From NCBI GenBank assembly GCA_021202925.1, contig JAJQCD010000038.1:224101-288100 (forward strand): 64,000 nt of DNA. The letters run 5' to 3'. Position numbers and translations under genes: made by a program. This document shows, piece after piece, positions 26,155 to 35,190 of this stretch. Each line of letters begins with the position of its first letter. The stretch's first letter is position 1. The notes beneath the pieces were generated by a model. It did not search any database. It worked only from the letters and a program-made list of their open reading frames with translations, and had not been told where the DNA came from. Source of the stretch: Clostridiales bacterium (GTDB lineage Bacteria > Bacillota > Clostridia > Lachnospirales > Lachnospiraceae).

Positions 26155-26261
26155 CTCCGGTCAACCTCCTCCCGATTCCCCGGCTTAACCCATATCAGTG
26201 TATCATAAAGTTCTCAAAAAGAAAATACCCAGTTGCCGGTCAGAAAGTCGATAAAAAAACA

Positions 26262-26291
26262 GTAGCATTTCGAAAAAGAATCCGCTATAAT
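26262..26291 (+). promoter_or_regulatory. Candidate pyrBI promoter
   Basis: TATAAT at 26286-26291 with a weak -35 (GTAGCA, 26262-26267) at 18 bp. About 100 nt of leader follow before pyrB. The leader has no clear terminator, so no PyrR-type attenuator is apparent. Confidence 0.4.
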
Positions 26292-26393
26292 AGGGAACGA
26301 ATCAGATGATACGCTGTCCGGATGGCCATGAGTCATACAGGCAGCCGATGTCTCTGAACAGTTACCTTACTACTAATATAAGGAGACGCAACT

Positions 26394-27317
26394 ATGAGAC
26401 ACATGTTAAACCCTCTCGATTTTTCTGTGGAAGAAATCGATGATCTGTTGTCCCTGGCGATGGACATCGAACACAACCTTCCAAAATATGCCCATGTATG
26501 TGACGGCAAAAAACTTGCGACCCTGTTTTATGAACCAAGTACCAGAACCCGGCTAAGCTTTGAATCGGCGATGTTGAATTTAGGTGGGAGCGTACTTGGT
26601 TTTTCTTCCGCCGATTCCAGTTCCGCTGCCAAGGGAGAGAGCGTCTCGGATACGATTCGCGTCATTTCCTGCTATGCGGATATCGCAGCCATGCGCCACC
26701 CCAAAGAGGGCGCTGCGCTTGTCGCAGCTCAGAAATCCGGTATCCCGGTCATCAATGCCGGAGACGGCGGCCACCAGCATCCAACGCAGACGCTGACTGA
26801 CCTTCTGACCATCCGTTGCCTGAAGGGACGCCTGGACAACCTGACCATTGGACTCTGCGGCGACCTGAAATTCGGCCGCACGGTTCATTCTCTGATCAAC
26901 GCGATGGTGCGCTACCCGAATATTCGTTTCGTGCTGATCGCACCGGATGAGCTGAGGATTCCCAGCTATATCTGTGAAAATGTACTCTGTGCCAACAACG
27001 TTACCTTCACCGAGGTCGGCAATCTCGACGCGGCGATGCCGCTCCTGGATATTCTGTACATGACCCGTGTCCAGCGGGAGCGCTTCTTCAACGAGGACGA
27101 TTACATCCGTCTGAAAGACTGCTACATTCTCGACCGGAAAAAGATGAAACTGGCAAAGGAAGACATGTTCGTCCTCCATCCGCTCCCTCGCGTCAACGAG
27201 ATCTCCGTGGAAGTGGACGACGACCCAAGGGCAGCCTACTTCCGCCAGGCACAGTATGGCGTGTATGTGCGGATGGCTCTAATTATGACATTACTGGGGG
27301 TGGAAAAACCATGTTGA
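26394..27317 (+). CDS. pyrB: Aspartate carbamoyltransferase catalytic subunit
   Basis: Catalyses the first committed step of pyrimidine synthesis (carbamoyl phosphate plus aspartate). The 307-residue product has the carbamoyl-phosphate loop [15 protein letters not shown], the 80s loop [20 protein letters not shown], the [11 protein letters not shown] region and the C-terminal [11 protein letters not shown] with [16 protein letters not shown]. All substrate residues look intact. Start ATG 26394 follows AAGGAGACGC. It overlaps pyrI by 7 bp, so the classic allosteric PyrBI complex is expected. Confidence 0.97.
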   Translation: MRHMLNPLDFSVEEIDDLLSLAMDIEHNLPKYAHVCDGKKLATLFYEPSTRTRLSFESAMLNLGGSVLGFSSADSSSAAKGESVSDTIRVISCYADIAAMRHPKEGAALVAAQKSGIPVINAGDGGHQHPTQTLTDLLTIRCLKGRLDNLTIGLCGDLKFGRTVHSLINAMVRYPNIRFVLIAPDELRIPSYICENVLCANNVTFTEVGNLDAAMPLLDILYMTRVQRERFFNEDDYIRLKDCYILDRKKMKLAKEDMFVLHPLPRVNEISVEVDDDPRAAYFRQAQYGVYVRMALIMTLLGVEKPC

Positions 27318-27739
27318 ATATCAGCGGATTGACGGAGGGCGTTGTCCTCGATCACATTCAGGCCGGAAGAAGCCTGGACGTATACTATCATCTCGGTCTG
27401 GACAAGCGGGACAGTGAGGTCGCCATCATCAAAAATGCCCACAGCAACAAAATGGGGCGCAAGGATATCATCAAAATCGACGGTCCGGTTGACAATCTGG
27501 ATCTGACCATTCTGGGCTATATCGACCACAATATTACGGTCAATATCATCAAGAACAGCCAGATCGCTGAGAAACGGACGCTCAAGCTGCCCAAGAAAAT
27601 CACGAACGTGATTCAGTGCCGGAATCCGCGCTGCATCACCTCCATTGAACAGGAACTGCCGCATGTTTTTGTTCTTACGGATGAGAAAAAGGAAGTTTAT
27701 CGCTGCCTGTACTGCGAGGAGAAATACGAGAAGCACTGA
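27311..27739 (+). CDS. pyrI: Aspartate carbamoyltransferase regulatory subunit
   Basis: The 142-residue regulatory chain binds nucleotides with its N-terminal domain ([28 protein letters not shown] start) and zinc with its C-terminal domain. The four zinc cysteines are in CRNPRC and CLYCEEKY. It bridges catalytic trimers. It overlaps the end of pyrB, so translation is coupled. Length is slightly below the E. coli protein but normal for Clostridia. Confidence 0.97.
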   Translation: MLNISGLTEGVVLDHIQAGRSLDVYYHLGLDKRDSEVAIIKNAHSNKMGRKDIIKIDGPVDNLDLTILGYIDHNITVNIIKNSQIAEKRTLKLPKKITNVIQCRNPRCITSIEQELPHVFVLTDEKKEVYRCLYCEEKYEKH

Positions 27740-27751
27740 GTTCCTGTCATA

Positions 27752-27800
27752 CAAAAAGAACGTGCAGCGCGCCCATCGTATCATGAGCGTTCTGCACGTT
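27752..27800 (-). terminator. Terminator after the CarD-like gene
   Basis: AACGTGCAG (27759-27767) and CTGCACGTT (27792-27800) form a 9-bp stem, lengthened by CGC/GCG. Five Ts follow on the minus strand (TTCTTTTTG). pyrI converges from the other side. Confidence 0.65.
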
Positions 27801-27808
27801 CCGGTATC

Positions 27809-28342
27809 TTAGCGCTCAGCCATCGCCTTCGATTCGGTTTCGGCTTCGCTGAGTTTCTGCGTGATATATTTTTCCATTTCTTCTTTGGGAATGCCCAGGG
27901 GAATCTGCAGTTCGGAATACAGATAATCTTCTGCCATACGCAGATACTTCTCATCCGTCGAGGTGATCTTCTTGCCCTGCGCCGTGCGTTCCAGCCTCCG
28001 CAGATAAAGTGTCTTAATGATCCGGATCCAGTCTCTGGAATCACAGGTTTTCAGGCATTCTCTGTATCGTTCCTCGCGTGCCTTTTCATTGGTAATCCAA
28101 AGGCCCTCAATCTTCGGCATCTCATCGATCAGACGAGTGGCTTCCTCCCTGGTCATCACTCTCCTCATCAGCGTTTTCTGGTTATCAACCGGAGTAAAGA
28201 TCCTGCCGCCCTTCTGACTCATCGGAGCAAGGACATAATACAAACGGTCCCTTGGCACCCCGACCATATCCATGGTCGTAATGTCTTCTACCAGACACAC
28301 GCCTGACGCTCCATAAACGATATACTCACCTTTTTCAAACAT
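27809..28342 (-). CDS. CarD-family transcription regulator
   Basis: A 177-residue protein. The N-terminal Tudor-like RNA-polymerase-interacting domain is visible as MFEKGEYIVYGASGVCLVEDI followed by LYYVLAPMSQKGGRIFTPV. The C-terminal part is helical (KARE..YRECLKTCDSRDWIRIIKTLYLRR), the region that contacts promoter DNA in CarD. CarD proteins stabilise open complexes at promoters such as those for rRNA. I chose ATG 28342 because AAAAGGAAG lies 8 nt ahead; the GTG at 28348 is too close to it. No operon partner. Confidence 0.9.
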   Translation of the reverse strand: MFEKGEYIVYGASGVCLVEDITTMDMVGVPRDRLYYVLAPMSQKGGRIFTPVDNQKTLMRRVMTREEATRLIDEMPKIEGLWITNEKAREERYRECLKTCDSRDWIRIIKTLYLRRLERTAQGKKITSTDEKYLRMAEDYLYSELQIPLGIPKEEMEKYITQKLSEAETESKAMAER

Positions 28343-28511
28343 GCACACACTTCCTTTTCAATCATGCCGACAGTACCATTTATATTTTACCAGAAAATGA
28401 GAAGTGTTTTCTAATGTTTTTTTCAATTTTTCAAAAATTTCGTGTTTTTTACCATGCCAGGATTCCTTTTTCTGTAAAAAAATGATGATTATTTTCCTGC
28501 ATCCTGGTCAT

Positions 28512-29387
28512 TCATTTAAAAAATTCGTGGCCATCATACTGAAACAGATAGGTCAGACTGCCATCAAACCACCGGACATTCCCCGACTGTGACACCCCGC
28601 GATTCATAAAATACAAAGCGCCGTCCGAGTAATCCTCTCCTGCCAAAGCGCGATCCACCGCTTCCACCGTCTCATCCGAAACATGGCAGCGATTGATGCT
28701 TCCGTTCCCAACCGGCGAGAACTGATTTTTCTGATACACCACATCGGTAATGACATCTGGAAATTCATTATCCCTCACCCGGTTGATGACCACATTCGCC
28801 ACCAGAATCTTTCCCTTCATATCACAGACGCCTGCTTCCGCCTGTACAATCCGGGTCAGGACCTCGTAATCCTGATCGGAATAGCGGACAACCGCTGCCG
28901 CCTGACGCGCCTCTTCCTCGGCAAGGAGTCGTTCTTCCTCGGCACGCTGTTGCGCGATTCTGCGAATTTCTTCTTTGTTTTTCCGGATAGCCGTCTGTCT
29001 TGCCGACCGCATTTCCTGCTCTCTCTCCACACTCCTGGCAAGGGTGGCGCCCACCAGCTGACGCCCGCGCTGCCGGTTTTCCGAATTGACAAGATGAAAT
29101 GGTATGTTTGCTTGCGTAAGCAGAACAGTTCCTTCTGTTTCTGTCTCTTCTTCCACGATCGGATCGACTTCCTCCTGTAAAGAAGCAGCGCCGGCATATG
29201 CCGTCAATGCATTTCGGCCACCGCCGGAAAACACACCGCAGGAAAACGACAACACTGCGATGACTGCGGTTCCGGTCATCAGAATCGCAGACGTCCGGTG
29301 CATCCGCTTCGTCACACTGACCGTCCTCGCAGTCAGTGTATGCATCAGCCGACAGAAAGACTGAAGGAACGAGCATATTGTAAGCAT
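28512..29387 (-). CDS. SleB-like cell wall hydrolase
   Basis: A 291-residue exported protein. There is one membrane segment near residues 38-57 (AILMTGTAVIAVLSFSCGVF), then a helical Glu/Arg-rich linker (about 125-165, EEIRRIAQQRAEEERLLAEEE), and a C-terminal Hydrolase_2 domain (LTRIVQAEAGVCDMKGKILVANVVINRV, FSPVGNGSINR, GALYFMNR, WFDGSL), the fold of spore cortex hydrolases SleB and CwlJ. The catalytic Glu is in QAEAG. No SleB peptidoglycan-binding domain is visible, so it may act in vegetative wall turnover instead. The start ATG 29387 follows GAGGAGAG, and a good promoter lies about 180 bp upstream. Confidence 0.88.
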   Translation of the reverse strand: MLTICSFLQSFCRLMHTLTARTVSVTKRMHRTSAILMTGTAVIAVLSFSCGVFSGGGRNALTAYAGAASLQEEVDPIVEEETETEGTVLLTQANIPFHLVNSENRQRGRQLVGATLARSVEREQEMRSARQTAIRKNKEEIRRIAQQRAEEERLLAEEEARQAAAVVRYSDQDYEVLTRIVQAEAGVCDMKGKILVANVVINRVRDNEFPDVITDVVYQKNQFSPVGNGSINRCHVSDETVEAVDRALAGEDYSDGALYFMNRGVSQSGNVRWFDGSLTYLFQYDGHEFFK

Positions 29388-29810
29388 AGATACTCTCCTC
29401 TTCTTTCCCTTTCCTGGACTTTTGTCCAGTCCATCCACGGTGAAACCCTTCTGTTCACCTTGCGGCATAATCCCGGTTCAAATATCGCAATCCCAAAAAA
29501 ATCCAAAATATTTGTCGAAAGTGGGATGGATGACCAAAAAAATGCCTCTTTTTATGCTTCGTGGGTTATTATAGTGGGAGAAGCATCCGCTTGTCAATAA
29601 GAAATTCACACTTTTGTTACAACTGTTTGCCTAAATCTTAACATTTTGTAACATTTTAGCGATTGTGTCTGAGATTACTCCTCTTTATTGCCTGTATTTT
29701 GTGTATCTTTTTTCTTCATTTGTTACATACTTATTTCATTTTTGTTACTTTTTTATCTGCAGGACGAACAGGCGGGAGACAGCGTCTTGCCATCTCCCGC
29801 TCAAATCCAC
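29388..29810. other. Intergenic region between the SleB-like gene and ybaK
   Basis: The 423-bp gap holds a sigma-A promoter for the SleB-like gene (29568-29597), a 170-nt leader with a small hairpin (CTGGAC-AAAA-GTCCAG near 29415-29435), a T-rich stretch from 29620 to 29760, and an 8-bp stem (GCGGGAGA/TCTCCCGC, 29772-29800) that may end ybaK transcripts although its U-run is poor. I saw no further gene here. Confidence 0.5.
29568..29597 (-). promoter_or_regulatory. Consensus promoter of the SleB-like gene
   Basis: On the minus strand TTGACA (29592-29597), an 18-bp spacer and TATAAT (29568-29573): both boxes are perfect, pointing to vegetative sigma-A expression. Confidence 0.75.
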
Positions 29811-30299
29811 TCAATCGACCGTCAGGCTGGCAAAGGTTGCCTGCGTATAGGCTCTCAGCGCTTCCGGCTCCAGAAAAATCTGTGCGCCGCGCATCCCTCC
29901 GCTCACCGCAATCCGGTCAAACAGAACCGCTGTTTCTTCTATATAAGTAGGGAACTTCTTCTTCATTCCGATCGGAGAACAGCCCCCGCGAATATAACCG
30001 GTAACCGGAAGCAGATCCTTCATCGGAATCATCTCAACCTTCTTATCTCCGGCCACTTTCGCTGCCTTCTTCAGATCCAGTTCCTCCGCCACCGGAATGC
30101 AGCATACCAGGTAGCCATTTTTTTCGCCCTTCAGAACCAGTGTTTTAAAGACGCTGTCTACGTCCTCCCCCAACAATTCGGCGGCATGAACGCCCGACAA
30201 ATCCTGTTCGTCGACTTCATACTCTCGTGCTTCGTAGGCGATTCCCGCCGCATCCAGAAGACGCATCACGTTCGTCTTCTCTGATTTCTGTGCCTTCAT
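29811..30299 (-). CDS. ybaK: YbaK/EbsC-type aminoacyl-tRNA deacylase
   Basis: A 162-residue single-domain YbaK protein, which hydrolyses mischarged Cys-tRNA(Pro). Landmarks are TNVMRLLDAAGIAYEAREY at the start, SVFKTLVLKGEKNGYLVCCIPVAEELDLKKAA with the conserved Lys, the GYIRGGCSPIGMKKKFPTYI active-site loop, and the C-terminal SGGMRGAQIFLEP. The start ATG 30299 follows GGAGGGACAGCG, 20 bp after the leuC-like gene, so it is probably the last gene of the leuDCDC operon. Confidence 0.94.
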   Translation of the reverse strand: MKAQKSEKTNVMRLLDAAGIAYEAREYEVDEQDLSGVHAAELLGEDVDSVFKTLVLKGEKNGYLVCCIPVAEELDLKKAAKVAGDKKVEMIPMKDLLPVTGYIRGGCSPIGMKKKFPTYIEETAVLFDRIAVSGGMRGAQIFLEPEALRAYTQATFASLTVD

Positions 30300-30318
30300 C
30301 GCTGTCCCTCCGCCTGCC

Positions 30319-31566
30319 TTACGCCCGCGTCGTAATCGTCCCGGTCAGCGCACAGAGAGCCGCGGTTCTGGGCGAAGCCAGATAGATTTCCACCTTCGAA
30401 GTTCCCATCCGTCCCAGGAAATTCCGGTTGTTCGTTGCAACCACACGTTCGCCGTCGCTTAAAATACCGCCGGCACGCCCGCAGCAAAGACCACAGCCCG
30501 GATGAGTCACGATTGCCCCGGCCGCAATCAGAGTCCGCAGAATACCCTGCCGATCCGCCTGCTCGTAAATCATTCGGCTCGCCGGTGTCACGATCAGGCG
30601 TATAAAGGGAGCAATTTGCTTTCCCTCCAGGACCTCGGCCGCCGCAGCCAGATCCTCCAGCCGCCCATTCGTACAGGAACCAATAAAGACCTGGTCAATC
30701 GGCGTTCCCTCCAGTTCACTTACGTTGCGGATCCGGTCCACCTGCGACGGGCATGCCATAACCGGGGCAAAATCCTCCGCCCGATAATGAAGTGTCCTAC
30801 AGTAAACCGCATCCGCGTCTCCTGTCAGTCCCTTCTGGAAATCCGACAGTTCCACTCCGCAGTATTCCGCCGTCTTCTCATCCGGCGTAAACAACGCACA
30901 CTTCGCCCCGGCCTCAATCGCCATATTCGCCATGGTCATCCGGCTGGCAACTGTCATCTGATCCACCGTCGAACCGGTAAATTCCAGTGCCCGGTACGTT
31001 GCTCCATCTGCTCCCAGATCGCCAATCAGCCGCAGAATCACGTCCTTGGACATGACGCCCTCCGGCAACTCGCCTTCGATCTCCACGCGAATGGTCTCCG
31101 GAACCTTCACCCACAATGTTCCTGTGCCGAGGATCGCCGCCATCTCCGTATAACCGATGCCGGTTGAAAATGCGCCGACGCAACCGTAGGTCGTCGTGTG
31201 ACTGTCCGTTCCGAATACCACATCTCCCGGTTTCACATACCCGGCTTCCGTCATCAGCTGATGGCAGATACCGTCGCTGCGGTGAACATTTGAAATCTCC
31301 TGTTCTTTGGCGAACGCATCTCCCACACGATAATGCCGGGTATCATCCTGCTGACTCGCCGGTACCAGATGATCATAAATCATCACCACTTTATCCGGAT
31401 CCCAGACCTTCCGGAAGCCCATTTCCTGAAACTTACCCACGATAAACGGCATCATAATATCATCCAGCATCACGCGATCCACATTTGCGGTCACGATTTC
31501 GCCCGGCCTGACGCTTTCCCTTCCGATGTTGCGTGCGATGATCTTCTCAATAATCGTCTGTCCCAT
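30319..31566 (-). CDS. leuC: Aconitase-superfamily hydro-lyase, large subunit (LeuC-like, copy 1)
   Basis: A 415-residue large subunit of a 3-isopropylmalate/homoaconitate/2,3-dimethylmalate dehydratase. [4Fe-4S] ligands are in GSCTNGR and in HPGCGLCCG; the substrate region TDSHTTTYGCVGAFSTGIGYTE is normal. The first residues (MGQTIIEKIIARNIG) fix the start at ATG 31566 with GGAGG 7 nt upstream, rather than the GTG at 31572. It follows its own small subunit gene (31569-32063). The CGLCCG motif and other details differ from copy 2 (NPNCSVCWG), so the copies probably handle different substrates. Confidence 0.88.
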   Translation of the reverse strand: MGQTIIEKIIARNIGRESVRPGEIVTANVDRVMLDDIMMPFIVGKFQEMGFRKVWDPDKVVMIYDHLVPASQQDDTRHYRVGDAFAKEQEISNVHRSDGICHQLMTEAGYVKPGDVVFGTDSHTTTYGCVGAFSTGIGYTEMAAILGTGTLWVKVPETIRVEIEGELPEGVMSKDVILRLIGDLGADGATYRALEFTGSTVDQMTVASRMTMANMAIEAGAKCALFTPDEKTAEYCGVELSDFQKGLTGDADAVYCRTLHYRAEDFAPVMACPSQVDRIRNVSELEGTPIDQVFIGSCTNGRLEDLAAAAEVLEGKQIAPFIRLIVTPASRMIYEQADRQGILRTLIAAGAIVTHPGCGLCCGRAGGILSDGERVVATNNRNFLGRMGTSKVEIYLASPRTAALCALTGTITTRA

Positions 31567-31568
31567 GC

Positions 31569-32063
31569 TCACGCCTCCAGTCCGTTGCGGCGGCGCATCG
31601 CCTTCACCAGACCGCCCGCGTTTATGATTTCCACCAGATTATCCGGCAGAGAATGAATCGGATACCGTTTTCCCTGATACTCGATATCCTGATTGACCGT
31701 CACCGCAATCGTATCGCCTTCCTTCACGTCATCATACAGATCCGGCTGCTCAATCAGCAGCAGACCATTGTTGATCGCGTTGCGAAAGAAAATCCGGGCG
31801 AACGACTTCGCGATCACACAACGGATTCCCAGCGCCTTTACAACCTCCGGCGCCTGTTCGCGGGAAGAACCGCAGCCAAAATTCTTTCCCGCTACAATGA
31901 TGTCGCCCGAACCGATCTTCCCCGCCAGCTCCGGACGCAGCGGAGAAAAACCATACGGTTTCATCTCATCAATTGTTTTTAACGCCAGGTACTCGGTTGG
32001 AATGATAATGTCCGTATCGATATCATTCCCCAGCACCCAGACCTTCCCGGTAAAATGCTCCAT
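31569..32063 (-). CDS. leuD: Aconitase-superfamily hydro-lyase, small subunit (LeuD-like, copy 1)
   Basis: A 164-residue swivel-domain subunit. It has GNDIDTDIIIPTEYL, the conserved NFGCGSSREQAPEVVKALG loop and FARIFFRNAINNGLLLIE. These recognise the substrate gamma-group and close over the Fe-S cluster. The start ATG 32063 follows GGGGAG; GTG 32069 is the alternative. The YLALKT specificity loop differs from the YLLLPN of copy 2. It lies 20 bp after leuC copy 2 and overlaps its own leuC region by 4 bases if the GTG start of that gene is used. Confidence 0.88.
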   Translation of the reverse strand: MEHFTGKVWVLGNDIDTDIIIPTEYLALKTIDEMKPYGFSPLRPELAGKIGSGDIIVAGKNFGCGSSREQAPEVVKALGIRCVIAKSFARIFFRNAINNGLLLIEQPDLYDDVKEGDTIAVTVNQDIEYQGKRYPIHSLPDNLVEIINAGGLVKAMRRRNGLEA

Positions 32064-32083
32064 ATCCACTTCTCCCCGCCTGT

Positions 32084-33334
32084 TTACAGCATATCTGCCG
32101 TGCAGATCTCGCCCCGAATCGCGGATGCCGCTACTGTTGCCGCAGAACCCAGATATACCTTCGAACTCGGATGCCCCGCACGTCCCTTAAAGTTTCTTGT
32201 ACCTGTACTGATCAGTACCTCATTTTCCCCGATCACACCCTGGCAGCTGCCCCAGCAGACGCTGCAGTTCGGGTTCATCACGATCGCGCCGCTCTCCATG
32301 AATGTCTGCAAAAGCCCCTCTTCCATTGCCTGCAGATAGACCTCCTGGCTCGCCGGTACAACCAGGAAGCGGACATGATCCGAAACCTTACGCCCCTTCA
32401 CAATCGCCGCGCCAACCCGCAGTTCATCAATCCGGCCATTGTTACAGGAGCCAAGGAAGGCTTCGTCGATCCGCACGCCGCAAACCTCTGTCGCCGGCGC
32501 CAGCGCATCCACGAAATCCGGCTTCGCTACCACCGGGACGATTTCGGACAAATCAAAGGTGTACTCTCTCTCGTAAACTGCATCCGGATCACTTGCAAAT
32601 ACCGCCTTGGGTTCTCTCCCCCGCGCCCGCAGATATTCCAGCGCAATCTCATCTGCCTCAAAAATCGCCGTCTTCGCACCGGCCTCCACCGACAGGTTAC
32701 ACAGCACCATATGGTCATTGACACTTAACGTCTTCGCACCGGGACCCGTAAATTCCATTACCTGATAATTCACCCCGTTCGCTCCGATCGTACCGATGAT
32801 CGTCAGCATCAGGTCGCGCGGGTACACACCCTCCCGCAGTTTTCCCACCAGATTAAATTTCACCGTCTCCGGCGCCAGTACCCAGGAAGTGCCCGTCACC
32901 ATTCCATAAAGAAGATCAGTGCAGCCAACGCCGGTGCCAAACGCTCCCAGCGCACCATATGTGCAGGTATGGCTGTCCGCGCCGAAAATCAGCTCACCCG
33001 GACGGACATAGTGCTCCATCATGATCTGATGGCAGACTCCCTTTCCTTCCCAGAAGTCAATCTGATGCTCACGCGCAAAATCTCTCATCTTTTTCTGCGA
33101 AGCCGCCGTCTTCGGGCTGTCTGATGGCACATTATGGTCCACAATGAAGACCATCTTCTTCGTGTCCGCGATGTGCGGATTTTTCAGCCGATTGTAATAC
33201 ATATCTACCGTCAGATGCGTCGTGCCGTCATTGCTCATCATCCGGTCCAGACTGACCGTGTAAATATTTCCCGCCTTCGCCTCCGGCACACCGGCCGCGA
33301 GGGCAATGATCTTCTCCGCAATTGTCATTCCCAT
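32084..33334 (-). CDS. leuC: Aconitase-superfamily hydro-lyase, large subunit (LeuC-like, copy 2)
   Basis: A 416-residue large subunit. It has GADSHTCTYGALGAFGTGVGCTD, a Cys ligand in GSCNNGR (usually GSCTNGR, Thr changed to Asn), and the two other ligands in NPNCSVCWG. The start ATG 33334 follows AAGGAGGACTGATT, so the long upstream extension in the same frame is not translated. The family includes isopropylmalate isomerase and homoaconitase. No leuA or leuB lies in this window, so which pathway it serves is open. Confidence 0.88.
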   Translation of the reverse strand: MGMTIAEKIIALAAGVPEAKAGNIYTVSLDRMMSNDGTTHLTVDMYYNRLKNPHIADTKKMVFIVDHNVPSDSPKTAASQKKMRDFAREHQIDFWEGKGVCHQIMMEHYVRPGELIFGADSHTCTYGALGAFGTGVGCTDLLYGMVTGTSWVLAPETVKFNLVGKLREGVYPRDLMLTIIGTIGANGVNYQVMEFTGPGAKTLSVNDHMVLCNLSVEAGAKTAIFEADEIALEYLRARGREPKAVFASDPDAVYEREYTFDLSEIVPVVAKPDFVDALAPATEVCGVRIDEAFLGSCNNGRIDELRVGAAIVKGRKVSDHVRFLVVPASQEVYLQAMEEGLLQTFMESGAIVMNPNCSVCWGSCQGVIGENEVLISTGTRNFKGRAGHPSSKVYLGSAATVAASAIRGEICTADML

Positions 33335-33336
33335 AA

Positions 33337-33816
33337 TCAGTCCTCCTTGTTCAGGGAAGCAATCAGACCACCCTGGCTCAGAATATTCTGCATATACTCC
33401 GGCAGCTTCGTGCATGTGTAAGCGACCCCACCGGTCACCGCGACTCCGTCTGACAAAGACAGATCCATCTCATCTCCGGTCTGCACAACGTCCGGCAGCT
33501 CCTTGCACACAATCACCGGCAGGCCGATGTTGATCGCATTCCGGTAAAAAATCCGTGCAAAGGATTTCGCCACAACTGCCTGCACACCCAGCGCTTTCAG
33601 AACGCTCGGCGCCTGCTCCCTCGATGACCCGCAGCCGAAATTCTCTCCGCCAACCACATAATCCCCCGGCCGCACCTTGTTGGGAAAATCCGGATCCAGC
33701 GACTCAAAGGCATGCACCTTCATCTCATCGACATTCGGAAGCAGCAGATACTGAGACGCAATAATCTGGTCCGTATCCAGGTCATTGTGAAATTTAAAAA
33801 TCTTGCCCACTGACAT
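33337..33816 (-). CDS. leuD: Aconitase-superfamily hydro-lyase, small subunit (LeuD-like, copy 2)
   Basis: A 159-residue small subunit with FHNDLDTDQIIASQYLLLPN, ENFGCGSSREQAPSVLKALG and SFARIFYRNAINIGLPV. It is the first gene of the leuDCDC operon, 2 bp ahead of leuC copy 2. The start ATG 33816 follows GGAGGAGATAGGAAT. The specificity loop (YLLLPN) is of the type seen in homoaconitase/isopropylmalate-like small subunits. A promoter lies about 60 bp upstream and a LysR gene is divergent. Confidence 0.88.
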   Translation of the reverse strand: MSVGKIFKFHNDLDTDQIIASQYLLLPNVDEMKVHAFESLDPDFPNKVRPGDYVVGGENFGCGSSREQAPSVLKALGVQAVVAKSFARIFYRNAINIGLPVIVCKELPDVVQTGDEMDLSLSDGVAVTGGVAYTCTKLPEYMQNILSQGGLIASLNKED

Positions 33817-33873
33817 ATTCCTATCTCCTCCTGCATATGTTACTGTCCGCACAGCGGAAACATTATGGAAGTC

Positions 33874-33903
33874 ATTATATCATTTCCGCGTGGCGAATAT
33901 CAA
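33874..33903 (-). promoter_or_regulatory. Promoter of the leuDCDC operon
   Basis: On the minus strand TTGATA (33898-33903), an 18-bp spacer and TATAAT (33874-33879). It leaves a leader of about 50 nt, too short for a T-box or leucine attenuator. Confidence 0.65.
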
Positions 33904-33923
33904 ATAGATAATACTCATGCTAA

Positions 33924-33942
33924 TCATAACCCGCTGTTATGA
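33924..33942. promoter_or_regulatory. Probable LysR operator
   Basis: TCATAAC-CCGCT-GTTATGA, a perfect 7-5-7 palindrome containing a T-N11-A core typical for LysR-type binding sites. It is about 20 bp upstream of the -35 box of the leu operon and lies in the gap shared with the divergent LysR gene. Confidence 0.6.
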
Positions 33943-34104
33943 ATTTCTCCGCCCAGGCACATGGGATGATTGCGGGAAATTTTGATTTCAGCTATTGTTT
34001 TCCTTTTTTTTATCCGTTATACTGAAACCATGTCAGAAAAAACAGCCGCACCGCAGCGCGAATGCAGCCGTTGCCAGAACGATTCAGTGAAACGGGGGAC
34101 ATCC

Positions 34105-35028
34105 ATGGACCAGAATTTATCGCAATACCGCATTTTCTATGCCGTCGCCAAAGCCGGCAACATTTCAAAAGCCGCCAAGGAACTCTATATCAGCCAGCCG
34201 GCGATCAGCAAATCCGTCAGCAAGCTGGAAGACAGTCTCAACACGACTCTGTTCACCCGCAATTCCCGCGGCGTTCAGCTGACTGAGGAGGGACGGATTC
34301 TCTATGAACACACGAAAGCCGCCTTTGAGCAGCTGACACAGGGCGAACAGGAGCTGAAACGAATCCGCGAGTTTCACCTCGGCCATATCCGCATTGGAGT
34401 CAGCAATACGCTTTGTCGCTTCATTATGGTAAACTACCTAAAGAATTTCATTGAGAAATATCCCCATATCCGGATTTCCATTGCCAGTCAGTCCACGATC
34501 CATACGATTTCCATGCTGGAAAATGAGCAGATTGACATCGGTCTGGTCGCCAGACCCAGCGTCCATCGGAACCTGAGCTTTCTGCCGGTGATGGACATCG
34601 AAGATATCTTTGCCGCCACGCCCAGCTACCTGGAAAATCTGAGACTGCGCGAAGGGAGAGACTGCGATGTATTTCAGGTTGGAAATATCATGCTCCTGGA
34701 CAAGAATAACGGGACCAGGAAATACATCGACGACTACATGGCTGTCAGCAATATCACCGCCAACAGCCTGTTAGAGGTAACCACGCTGGATCTGCTGATC
34801 GAATTCACCCGCATCGGTCTGGGCATCGGAAGCGTCATCAAAGAATTCGTCCGCGACGACCTTGACAGCGGCCGTCTCGTCCAGCTCCGCCTGGACACGC
34901 CAATCCACAAACGGACGATTGGTTTTGCCTGGCAGCCGAACCGCAGTTCACGGGCCCTTGAAACCTTTATCCATTTCTGCGAGCAATACCGCCAGGATGG
35001 CTCCGACGGTGTTTTCTCGCAGACATAA
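34105..35028 (+). CDS. LysR-family transcriptional regulator
   Basis: A 307-residue LysR regulator. The N-terminal winged helix is MDQNLSQYRIFYAVAKAGNI through KAAKELYISQPAISKSVSKLE, followed by the linker helix and a periplasmic-binding-like effector domain (LGHIRIGVSNTLCRFIMVNYL, IHTISMLENEQIDIGLVA). The start ATG 34105 follows GGGGGAC; upstream in-frame codons are not translated. It is divergent from the leuDCDC operon with a perfect dyad between them, so it is the likely activator of that operon. The inducer is unknown. Confidence 0.93.
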   Translation: MDQNLSQYRIFYAVAKAGNISKAAKELYISQPAISKSVSKLEDSLNTTLFTRNSRGVQLTEEGRILYEHTKAAFEQLTQGEQELKRIREFHLGHIRIGVSNTLCRFIMVNYLKNFIEKYPHIRISIASQSTIHTISMLENEQIDIGLVARPSVHRNLSFLPVMDIEDIFAATPSYLENLRLREGRDCDVFQVGNIMLLDKNNGTRKYIDDYMAVSNITANSLLEVTTLDLLIEFTRIGLGIGSVIKEFVRDDLDSGRLVQLRLDTPIHKRTIGFAWQPNRSSRALETFIHFCEQYRQDGSDGVFSQT

Positions 35029-35190
35029 GTCAATATCGACTTGTTTCTTGTCAAGAAACGGTCTGGATAATACTTCCTTTATGCCTTATGATATGGACGT
35101 GACGGTGATAAGCCGTTTTTGATACCTGATCAACAAGGACTTTTTATTCCATATCAGATACATGATTTTCATGCAAAGGAGGTATGAACC

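Noticed and set aside
29388..29567. Possible c-di-AMP (ydaO) riboswitch in the SleB-like leader
   Set aside because: The leader has T-runs and GGG stretches, and ydaO switches often control wall hydrolases, but the conserved CCGACAGCTAACCTC-type segment is absent.
35029..35190. TTTCTTG/CAAGAAA hairpin as a LysR terminator
   Set aside because: The stem is 7 bp with no T-run on the plus strand, so I did not annotate it.
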